DNA of 32,915 nt from Micromonospora trifolii (GTDB lineage Bacteria; Actinomycetota; Actinomycetes; Mycobacteriales; Micromonosporaceae). Both the position numbers and the translations under genes were made by a program. Under the pieces are notes generated by a model. It searched no databases, was not told where the DNA came from, and worked only from the letters and a program-made list of their open reading frames with translations. Each line of letters opens with the position of its first letter. Position 1 is the first letter of the stretch. The stretch covers positions 1-32,915 of the forward strand of contig NZ_JAKKFD010000057.1 of assembly GCF_022229005.1 (NCBI RefSeq). The letters are read 5' to 3'. Positions 17,514-23,673 of this stretch are shown here, piece after piece.

Positions 17514-18158
17514 TCAGCGGGCCAGGACTGTGGCGACCGCGGCGATCAACCCGTCCACGGTGCGGCTCGGCGCGAACCGGACGTCCGTCCAGGTGCGCCC
17601 CCGGTGCAGCCAGACGCTGGGCAGCCCGACGGCGGCGGCACCGCCGATGTCCGCCTCCGGGCTGTCACCGATCACCCATGCCCCCCGCAGCGGCATCCGG
17701 ACCCGCTGGGCGGCGAGCGCGAAGATTCTCGGGTTGGGCTTGCTGACGCCGGCCTCCTCGGAGATCACCCAGTCCGCGACGTACTGGTCCAGCCCGGTCT
17801 GGCGGATCTTGGCGTCCTCGACGCGTACGGTGCCGTTGCAGACCACCACCGGCACCCAGCCGGCGTCGTCGGCGATCCGCAGCGCGCAGGCGGTCAGCGG
17901 GTCGAGCCGGGTCTGCGCCACCACCCCGTCGTGCAGCTCCTCGACCAGGTCGATCGAGGGGATGCGCAGCTCGTAGCGGTCCCGGATGGCGTCGGCGAGG
18001 TCCCAGCGGTCGGTCAGACCGTCGGCGTCGATCGAGATCAGCCAGTCGATGTCGGTGTGGGGCGCGCCGATGCTGTCCAGGAAGCGCTCACCCCAGCGGC
18101 GGAACGGCCCGGCCCGATCCAGCAGGGTGTTGTCCAGGTCCAGCAGGAGCAGTGGCAC
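17514..18158 (-). CDS. HAD-superfamily hydrolase
   Basis: A 214-residue haloacid-dehalogenase-type phosphatase. Motif I is LLLDLDNTLLD (nucleophile Asp and acid Asp), motif II is VVCNGT, motif III is the Lys in GVSKPNP, and motif IV is VIGDSPEADIGGA. A helical cap domain lies between motifs I and II. The best-matched activity is a small-molecule phosphatase of the phosphoglycolate/nucleotidase type; the substrate is unknown. The start is GTG 18158. It lies 65 bp downstream of the carbon-nitrogen hydrolase gene on the same strand and may share its transcript. Confidence 0.9.
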   Translation of the reverse strand: MPLLLLDLDNTLLDRAGPFRRWGERFLDSIGAPHTDIDWLISIDADGLTDRWDLADAIRDRYELRIPSIDLVEELHDGVVAQTRLDPLTACALRIADDAGWVPVVVCNGTVRVEDAKIRQTGLDQYVADWVISEEAGVSKPNPRIFALAAQRVRMPLRGAWVIGDSPEADIGGAAAVGLPSVWLHRGRTWTDVRFAPSRTVDGLIAAVATVLAR

Positions 18159-18223
18159 TCGGGCACCCTACGGGACCGACGTGTCCGCCAACAGATGCGG
18201 CGGGTATCGAGCTGACGAAGGGC

Positions 18224-19084
18224 TCAGCCAGGCATCGACAGCCGCGGGCCACCCTGGTCCGCCAGCCGATCGACGAGCATCGAGTGGGCCGCCCGGGTGG
18301 CCGCGAGCACTGCGGGATCCAGCGTCGCCACGAGCACCGCCGTGCCGTCGTCCGCCCCGCGAGCCAGCACCCGCCCCTCGGGGTCGTAGATGGCCGCGCC
18401 GCCGTTGAACCGCCACGGGTCGACGCCGCCGACCGCGTTGGCGAAGACCACGAACATCGTGTTGTCCAGGGCGCGTGCGGCGTAGTAGAGATCCCGGCGG
18501 TGCTCGGAGCCGGCCAGGTATCCGCTGGGACACAGGTAGGCGTGTGCGCCGTCGAGGGCGGCGGCCCGGCCGTGCTCGGGAAAACAGCCGTCGTAGCAGA
18601 TGCCCAGCCCGAGCCGCCAGTCGTCGACGAGCAGCGTGGCACCCCGCTCGCCGGGGGTGAACAGCTCCCGTTCGTCGCCCCACAACTGCTGCTTGTCGTA
18701 CCCGACCCGCACGTCGCCGGTCCGGTCGACCACCAGCGCCGCGATGGTCCGCCGGCCGTCGGGGTGCCGGACCGCGGCGCCGACCAGCGCGGTGACGCCG
18801 GCCTCGCGCGCCGCGACGCGCAGCGGGTCGAGCCGGGGATCCGCGACGATCCCGGCCGGGTCGGCGGCGACGTCGGTGCCGGCCGGGTCGGCGGCGAGGA
18901 CCGGCGGGTGGTACGCGCAGAGGAACAGCTCCGGTAGGACGGCGACCCGGGCGCCCCGCTGGCCGGCTCGGCGGACCAGGTCGGCGGCCATGACCGCGTT
19001 GCCGGCGACGTCGCCCGGCGTGGGGGTGGCCTGGACGGCGGCCACTGTCAGCGGGGAGCTGGGCACTGTGCGGGGCTGGGTCAC
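18224..19084 (-). CDS. Carbon-nitrogen hydrolase (nitrilase superfamily)
   Basis: A 286-residue enzyme with the nitrilase catalytic triad. Glu is in VLPELFLCAY, Lys in YDKQQLWGDER, and Cys in LGICYDGCFPE. Members hydrolyse amides, carbamoyl compounds or nitriles; the precise substrate cannot be read. The start is GTG 19084 (TQPRTVPSSPLTVAAVQATP). An in-frame ATG at 19132 is possible but falls within the operator region of the divergent tetR gene. The gene shares a 77-bp intergenic region with acnR, so the operator at 19110-19129 could also affect it. Confidence 0.88.
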   Translation of the reverse strand: MTQPRTVPSSPLTVAAVQATPTPGDVAGNAVMAADLVRRAGQRGARVAVLPELFLCAYHPPVLAADPAGTDVAADPAGIVADPRLDPLRVAAREAGVTALVGAAVRHPDGRRTIAALVVDRTGDVRVGYDKQQLWGDERELFTPGERGATLLVDDWRLGLGICYDGCFPEHGRAAALDGAHAYLCPSGYLAGSEHRRDLYYAARALDNTMFVVFANAVGGVDPWRFNGGAAIYDPEGRVLARGADDGTAVLVATLDPAVLAATRAAHSMLVDRLADQGGPRLSMPG

Positions 19085-19109
19085 CGGGCGATGGTAGTCG
19101 GCGACATCC

Positions 19110-19129
19110 CAAGCCGTACGTACGGTTTG
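19110..19129. promoter_or_regulatory. AcnR-type operator upstream of its own gene
   Basis: CAAGCCGTACGTACGGTTTG is palindromic except for one base pair, with a perfect 12-bp core CCGTACGTACGG at 19114-19125. It lies 32 bp upstream of the acnR start and 25 bp upstream of the divergent hydrolase start. Size and symmetry fit a TetR dimer-pair site. A 17/20 match sits upstream of acnA at 1131-1150. Confidence 0.65.
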
Positions 19130-19161
19130 CATGCCCCGGGGTGACCTGCGACGATCGACGT

Positions 19162-19734
19162 GTGCCCAGAGTAAGCCAGGACCAGCTCGACGCTCGCCGG
19201 CAGGAGATCCTCGCCGCGGCCCGGGCGTGTTTCGCACGGCTCGGCTACGAGGGGGCGACAGTACGCCGCCTCGAGGAGGCCACCGGCCTGTCCCGCGGCG
19301 CGATCTTCCACCACTTCCGCGACAAGGACTCGCTCTTCCTGGCCGTCGCCGAGGACGACGCCGCCGCCATGGTCGAGACGGTGGCCCGCAACGGCCTGGT
19401 GCAGGTGATGCGCGATCTGCTCGCCCGCGCCGTCTCCCCCGACACCACCGGCTGGCTGGGCAGCCAACTGGAGGTCTCCCGGCGGCTACGCACCGACCCG
19501 GCGTTCGCCCGGCGCTGGGCGGAGCGGTCCGCCGCCATCGCGGAGGCGACCCGGGACCGGCTGGCCCGCCAGCGCGACGCCGGGGTGCTGCGCGAGGACG
19601 TACCGATCGACGTGCTGGCCCAGTTCCTGGAGCTGGCCTACGACGGCCTGGTGCTGCACCTGGCCATGGGCCGACCGGCCGGTGACCTGGGCCCGGTGCT
19701 CGACCTGGTCGAGGAGGCGGTCCGCCGCCACTGA
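19162..19734 (+). CDS. acnR: TetR-family transcriptional repressor, probable AcnR
   Basis: A 190-residue TetR regulator. The helix-turn-helix region (about residues 13-60) reads RRQEILAAARACFARLGYEG followed by ATVRRLEEATGLSRGAIFHHF, very close to what I recall of corynebacterial AcnR. The ligand domain keeps LEVSRRLRTDPAFARRW and the C-terminal VLDLVEEAVRR. AcnR represses aconitase and is known to sense citrate or aconitate. Here the gene is 15 kb from acnA instead of adjacent, but both carry the same operator-like sequence upstream. The start is taken as GTG 19162 (190 residues, near the family's 188); an in-frame GTG at 19141 would add 7 residues. Neither has a clear ribosome site. Confidence 0.85.
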   Translation: MPRVSQDQLDARRQEILAAARACFARLGYEGATVRRLEEATGLSRGAIFHHFRDKDSLFLAVAEDDAAAMVETVARNGLVQVMRDLLARAVSPDTTGWLGSQLEVSRRLRTDPAFARRWAERSAAIAEATRDRLARQRDAGVLREDVPIDVLAQFLELAYDGLVLHLAMGRPAGDLGPVLDLVEEAVRRH

Positions 19735-19815
19735 CCGCGCGGACACCGGTCGGTCGACCGTGGCGAGGCTGCTCCACAATGGGGCCGCCGATCCCTCCGG
19801 TGACAGGAGCAGTCG

Positions 19816-20748
19816 ATGATCGTCCACGCCGCGTCCGGCGACACCTGGGGCATCTCCGGCCCGACCTTCCTCCGGTACTACATCGCGGCGGCCATCGTGG
19901 TGGTGGCGATCGCGGCGTACTACCGGATCCGCCTGTTGACCGCCCCGGCGCACACCACACTCGACCCACTCGGAGCACAGCAGGTCGCGTACCTCAACGG
20001 TGGCCCCCAGCTCGCAGTGCACGCAGCGCTGGGCGGGCTGCGCGGCAGCGGCGCTGTCGGCGTCCGACCGGACCGTCGGCTGACCACCGGCGGTCACGCG
20101 CCGACCGGGCTCACCCCACTGGACCAGGCCGTCCACTGGGCCGCCCACCAGCACTCCCGGGTCCGGGACCTGCCGCAGGACCAGCGCGTACGCACCGCGC
20201 TGGACCAGATCCGCAACGGCCTGGAGCAGCGCGGGCTGCTGACGAACGACACACAGCGCGCCCGAGCCCGCCTCTGGAGCCAGTTCCTGTGGGCCCTGCT
20301 GGGCCTCGGCGTGCTCCGGCTGTTCTCCGGCCTGTTCAGCGGTCGCCCGGTGGGTTACCTGCTGCTCACCCTGGCGGCCCTCCTGTGCGCGGCCCTGCTG
20401 CTGCGCCGGGCACCCGTCCGCACCCGGGCCGGTCGGGCCGCCCTTCGTTCCGTCCGCGGCGAGCACACCCACCTCGCGCCTGCCTCCGCGCCCGCCTACG
20501 CCACCTACGGAGCGGCCGGCGCGGCGATGGGCGTGGCCCTGTACGGCACCGCCTCGCTCTGGGCCCTCGACCCGGGCTTCGCCGAGCAGGCCGAGATCCA
20601 GCGTCAGGCCATCTCCAGCAGCGGCGGTTGGACGGGCGGCTCCGACGGCTCGTCCGGTGGCGGAGGCGACAGCTCCGGTGGGGACGGCGGCAGCTCCTGC
20701 GGCGGTGGAGGCGGCGGGTGTGGGGGCGGCGGCGGGTGCGGCGGATGA
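19816..20748 (+). CDS. TIGR04222 membrane protein with Gly-rich tail carrying three cysteines
   Basis: A 310-residue membrane protein of the TIGR04222 type. It has an N-terminal transmembrane helix (about 18-38), a helical soluble region, two further hydrophobic segments (about 155-195) and another near 230-250. The tail from residue 270 is almost only Gly and Ser, and ends SSCGGGGGGCGGGGGCGG, with Cys295, Cys302 and Cys308. The start is ATG 19816 with AGGAG 6 nt upstream. Its stop overlaps the MNIO start (ATGA). Because MNIO/DUF692 enzymes oxidise cysteines in peptide substrates, the C-terminal Cys-Gly tail is a plausible substrate region. This is inference; these three cysteines are the only ones in the protein. 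Confidence 0.88.
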   Translation: MIVHAASGDTWGISGPTFLRYYIAAAIVVVAIAAYYRIRLLTAPAHTTLDPLGAQQVAYLNGGPQLAVHAALGGLRGSGAVGVRPDRRLTTGGHAPTGLTPLDQAVHWAAHQHSRVRDLPQDQRVRTALDQIRNGLEQRGLLTNDTQRARARLWSQFLWALLGLGVLRLFSGLFSGRPVGYLLLTLAALLCAALLLRRAPVRTRAGRAALRSVRGEHTHLAPASAPAYATYGAAGAAMGVALYGTASLWALDPGFAEQAEIQRQAISSSGGWTGGSDGSSGGGGDSSGGDGGSSCGGGGGGCGGGGGCGG

Positions 20749-21563
20749 CCGGCCCGTCCGGGGTCGGCATCGGCTGGCGTCCGGAGATCGCCGGCTTCGT
20801 GGCCGAGCTGCCCGGCCTGCGCTTCGTCGAGGTGGTGGCCGAGGGGGTGCCCGCCTCCGGGCCGCTCCCAACCGGTCTGACCCAGCTGCGGGAACGCGCG
20901 GTGACCGTCGTACCGCACGGGGTGCGGCTCTCCCTCGGCGGCGCCGAGCCGGTCGACCCGGCCCGGGTCGCCCACCTGGCCGCGGTGGCGCAACGCCTAG
21001 ACGCCCCGCTGGTCAGCGAGCACATCGCGTTCGTCCGGGCCGGCGGCCTGGAGGCCGGTCACCTGCTGCCGCTGCCGCGCAGCCGGGAAGCCGTGGACGC
21101 GGTCTGCGCCAACGTGGCACGGGCACAGGCTGAGCTTCCGGTGCCGATCGCGCTGGAGCCGATCGCCGCGCTTGTCGACTGGCCCGACGACGAGCTGGAC
21201 GAGGCGGACTTCCTCACCGAGATCCTCGACCGGACCGGGGCACTGCTGCTGCTGGACGTGGCCAACGTGCACGCCAACGCCCGCAACCGGGGCGTCGACC
21301 CGCTGGCGTTGCTCGACCGTCTGCCGCTGGAGCGGGTCGCGTACGCCCACGTGGCCGGCGGCGCGGAGCACGGCGGTTTCTACCACGACACCCACACCGA
21401 CCCGGTGCCGACAGCGGTGCTGGAGCTGGTCGGCGCGCTCTGCGCCCGTCGGCGACCGCCGGCCCTGCTGCTGGAGCGCGACGGCCACTACCCGCCGGCC
21501 GCCGACCTCCGCGCCGAACTGGACGCCCTGGCCGCCGCCGCGGGCTTTCCGGCCGTCACATGA
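20745..21563 (+). CDS. MNIO-type (DUF692) putative multinuclear non-heme iron oxidase
   Basis: A 272-residue TIM-barrel protein of the DUF692 family. Candidate iron ligands lie where the family has them: His58 (VPHGVRLSLGG), His93 (SEHIAF), Glu138 (ALEPIA), Asp171/Asn174 (LLLDVANVHANARN), His202 (YAHVAGG), Asp215/His217 (YHDTHTDPV) and Glu244 (LLLERDGHYP). Characterised relatives (MbnB, TglH, ChrH) use two or three irons and O2 to modify Cys in RiPP precursors, usually with a partner protein. The gene overlaps the TIGR04222 gene and the next gene by ATGA at both ends, so the three form a coupled cassette. The motifs LEP (often LEN) and HVAGG (often HLAGH) differ somewhat from the common family pattern. 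Confidence 0.9.
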   Translation: MTGPSGVGIGWRPEIAGFVAELPGLRFVEVVAEGVPASGPLPTGLTQLRERAVTVVPHGVRLSLGGAEPVDPARVAHLAAVAQRLDAPLVSEHIAFVRAGGLEAGHLLPLPRSREAVDAVCANVARAQAELPVPIALEPIAALVDWPDDELDEADFLTEILDRTGALLLLDVANVHANARNRGVDPLALLDRLPLERVAYAHVAGGAEHGGFYHDTHTDPVPTAVLELVGALCARRRPPALLLERDGHYPPAADLRAELDALAAAAGFPAVT

Positions 21564-22087
21564 CGGGCGAACCCGACGGCGACTCCACGCCAACGCCCCG
21601 CGCCGGTCTCGCCGAACGGCAGGCCGAACTGGTCGCGGCGCTGGTCGCCGGAGGGCCACCCCCGCCGGGGTTCGCGCCGGGCCCGCTGGCCGCCACCCGC
21701 GCGGCCCTGCTGCGTAAACGGGCCGGCGAGGTGGCCCGGCACTGGCCACTGCTCGCCGCCGGCCTCGGCGCCAGGTGGTCGACCACCTTCGCCGAGTGGG
21801 CCGCCCGGCGACCCACCGCCGGATCGCTGCGCGACGGTTGGGACCTGGCTCGGGCACTGCACGCCCAGCACGCGCTCCCCCCGGCGGCCGCCGAGGAGCT
21901 GGCCGTCCGGGAGGCGCGCCTGCGCTACGACGGGCTCCGGGCTCCGCGCCCCCGTCGGGCGCCGGCGGTCGGCCGCGCCGGTGGCGCCGTCGCGGTGCAG
22001 ATCGCCGGCCGGGTACGCCTGCTGCGCCCCGCCCCACGGGTATCCACCCTTGCTGGCGACGCCGTGGCGGATGCGGCAGGATCGTAG
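21560..22087 (+). CDS. Putative MNIO partner protein (SCO6045-like)
   Basis: A 175-residue Ala/Arg-rich helical protein. The N-terminal half (about residues 15-85) has LAERQAELVAALVAGG, TRAALLRKRAGEVARHWPLL and TTFAEWAARRP, reminiscent of the DUF2063/HvfC or MbnC partner proteins of MNIO enzymes. The C-terminal part (about 100-160) contains REARLRYDGLRAPRPRRAP and a basic VQIAGRVRLLRPAP strand region. The gene starts at ATG 21560 inside the MNIO stop codon overlap. Position and size suggest it presents the TIGR04222 tail to the enzyme, as partner proteins do in other MNIO systems. The family assignment is from pattern memory and is weaker than for the MNIO. Confidence 0.75.
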   Translation: MTGEPDGDSTPTPRAGLAERQAELVAALVAGGPPPPGFAPGPLAATRAALLRKRAGEVARHWPLLAAGLGARWSTTFAEWAARRPTAGSLRDGWDLARALHAQHALPPAAAEELAVREARLRYDGLRAPRPRRAPAVGRAGGAVAVQIAGRVRLLRPAPRVSTLAGDAVADAAGS

Positions 22088-22089
22088 TT

Positions 22090-22851
22090 ATGGATCTCGG
22101 ACTGACCGACCGCGTGTACGTCCTCACCGGCGCCTCCCGCGGTCTGGGTTACGCGACCGCGCAGAGCCTGGTCGCCGACGGCGCGCGGGTGGTGCTCTCG
22201 GCCCGGGACCCGGACGCGGTGGCCGCCGCCGCGCAGCAGCTGGGTGGCCCGGAGCACGCCGTCGGGCTGACCGCGGACCTGACCGACCCGGAGACCCCGG
22301 GGCAGCTCGTCGCCGCCGCCCAGGAGCACTTCGGCCGGCTCGACGGCGCGCTGATCTCGGTGGGTGGTCCACCGGCCGGCAACGCCGCGGCGATCAGCGA
22401 CGAGCAGTGGCGGCTCTCCTTCGAAACCGTCTTCCTGGGCACCATCCGCGCGGTCCGCACGATCGCCGCCGCACTGCCCGAGGGCGGCGCGATCGGCCTG
22501 GTGCTCTCCACCTCGGCTCGCGGCCCGGTGCCCGGCCTCGGCATCTCCAACGGTCTACGGCCCGGCCTCGTCGGCGCGGCCAAGGACATCGCCGACGACT
22601 ACGGCCCGCGTGGGGTCCGGGTCGTCGGGCTGCTGCCCGGCCGGATCATGACCGACCGCAACCGGGAGCTCTTCGCCGCTACCGGCGACCCGGATCGCGC
22701 CCGCGCCGACGCGGAGGCCAGCATTCCGCTGCGCCGCCTCGGCGACCCCGGCGAGTTCGGCCGGGTGGCCGCGTTCGTCCTCTCCCCCGCCGCGAGCTAC
22801 CTCACCGGGATCACAGTGCCGGTCGACGGCGGCGCGCTGCGCGGGCTGTGA
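22090..22851 (+). CDS. SDR-family protein lacking the catalytic Tyr-Lys motif
   Basis: A 253-residue short-chain dehydrogenase/reductase fold. The NAD(P) loop is TGASRGLG (residues 13-20), ADLTD is at 62-66, and the family C-terminal segment is YLTGITVPVDGGALRGL. Ser140/Ser142 are present, but the usual YxxxK is absent; the region reads PGLGISNGLRPGLVGAAK. A subgroup of FabG-like SDRs has this SNxLR pattern, so it may use another mechanism or have another role. The start is ATG 22090 with AGGA about 8 nt upstream and only 2 bp after the partner gene stop. The stop overlaps the next start by GTGA. It is therefore probably co-transcribed with the MNIO cassette. Confidence 0.9.
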   Translation: MDLGLTDRVYVLTGASRGLGYATAQSLVADGARVVLSARDPDAVAAAAQQLGGPEHAVGLTADLTDPETPGQLVAAAQEHFGRLDGALISVGGPPAGNAAAISDEQWRLSFETVFLGTIRAVRTIAAALPEGGAIGLVLSTSARGPVPGLGISNGLRPGLVGAAKDIADDYGPRGVRVVGLLPGRIMTDRNRELFAATGDPDRARADAEASIPLRRLGDPGEFGRVAAFVLSPAASYLTGITVPVDGGALRGL

Positions 22852-23585
22852 CCCCCGACGGGGCCCGAGCTGCCCGTGCCGTCACGCCGCCCGAGAAGGC
22901 TCAGTCCGACGACCCGGCCGTTGATCGACTCGGCTTCGAGGAAACCGGGCGGTTGGAGCGACCAGGACACCCCGACTTCCAGGAACCCGGGTCGACCAAC
23001 GCACCGACCCGAGCGGGCCTGACGGCCGGGACGACCCGGCCGACCCGGGCGGAGCTGGCGGCGGCTGCGGACCGGACCATTCCCGACGTGCTCGCGCCGG
23101 GGCTGGCGGTGCTCTTCGTCGGCATCAACCCGGGCCTGTGGTCGGCCGCGACCGGCTGGCACTTCGCCCGGCCGGGCAACCGGTTCTGGCCCGCGCTGCA
23201 CCGGGGCGGGTTCACAGCTCGGCTGCTGCACCCCAGCGAACAGGACGAGCTGCCCGCGCTCGGGCTCGGCATCACCAACATGGCCGCCCGGGCCAGCGCC
23301 CGCGCGGACGAGCTGAGCGCCGAGGAACTCCTCGACGGCGCGGTGATCCTGACCGACAAGGTGGCCCGGTACCGGCCGCGCTGGGTGGCGGTGGTGGGGG
23401 TGACCGCGTACCGGATCGGTTTTCAGCGGCCGAAAGCCACCTTCGGGCCGCAGCCGGAGTTGCTGGCCGGGGCTCGGCTGTGGGTGCTGCCCAACCCGAG
23501 CGGCCTGAACGCGCACTTCACACCGGTCACCCTGGGCCTGGCCTTCGCCGAGCTGCGCGCGGCGACCGAGCCGCCGACCCCTTGA
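22848..23585 (+). CDS. mug: Mismatch-specific (G/U, G/T) DNA glycosylase, Mug/TDG type
   Basis: From GTG 22848 the protein has 245 residues. The conserved glycosylase core starts near residue 66 (RPTRAELAAAADRTIPDVLA). The active-site motif is VGINPGLWSAATGWHFARPG (about 91-110), and the second motif LPNPSGLNAHFT lies near 217-228. Mug enzymes remove uracil or thymine from mismatches with guanine. The first 65 residues are not family-like, and residues 25-51 are encoded by a 79-bp palindromic repeat. The true start could be GTG 22848 (GTGA overlap with the SDR gene) or an in-frame TTG at 22953 inside the repeat. A second repeat copy supplies the stop codon TGA 23583-23585. Confidence 0.9.
   Translation: MTPDGARAARAVTPPEKAQSDDPAVDRLGFEETGRLERPGHPDFQEPGSTNAPTRAGLTAGTTRPTRAELAAAADRTIPDVLAPGLAVLFVGINPGLWSAATGWHFARPGNRFWPALHRGGFTARLLHPSEQDELPALGLGITNMAARASARADELSAEELLDGAVILTDKVARYRPRWVAVVGVTAYRIGFQRPKATFGPQPELLAGARLWVLPNPSGLNAHFTPVTLGLAFAELRAATEPPTP
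22921..22999. repeat. 79-bp palindromic repeat, copy 1 (within the mug 5' region)
   Basis: This copy matches copy 2 at 65 of 79 positions with no gaps. Its ends TTGATCGACTCGG and CCGGGTCGACCAA are inverted repeats (11/13). The interior also pairs, so the whole element can fold as a long hairpin. It is open in the mug frame, encoding VDRLGFEETGRLERPGHPDF and then QEPGSTN. Confidence 0.85.
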
Positions 23586-23660
23586 TCGACTCGGTTTCAA
23601 GGAAGTCGGGCGGTCAACGCGACTCGGACACCCCGGCTTTCAGGAACCCGAGTCGATCAA
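23582..23660. repeat. 79-bp palindromic repeat, copy 2 (between convergent mug and ABC genes)
   Basis: The ends TTGATCGACTCGG (23582-23594) and CCGAGTCGATCAA (23648-23660) are perfect 13-bp inverted repeats. The inner arms continue pairing with few mismatches. The element fills almost the whole 88-bp gap between the mug stop and the ABC gene stop (23674), and its first bases form the mug stop codon. It probably also acts as a bidirectional terminator. Confidence 0.88.
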
Positions 23661-23673
23661 AGCGGCGCGGACG

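Noticed and set aside
19751..19760. 10-bp palindrome CGGTCGACCG between acnR and the TIGR04222 gene
   Set aside because: Short GC-rich palindromes of this kind are frequent in such DNA, and the spacing to any promoter element is unclear.
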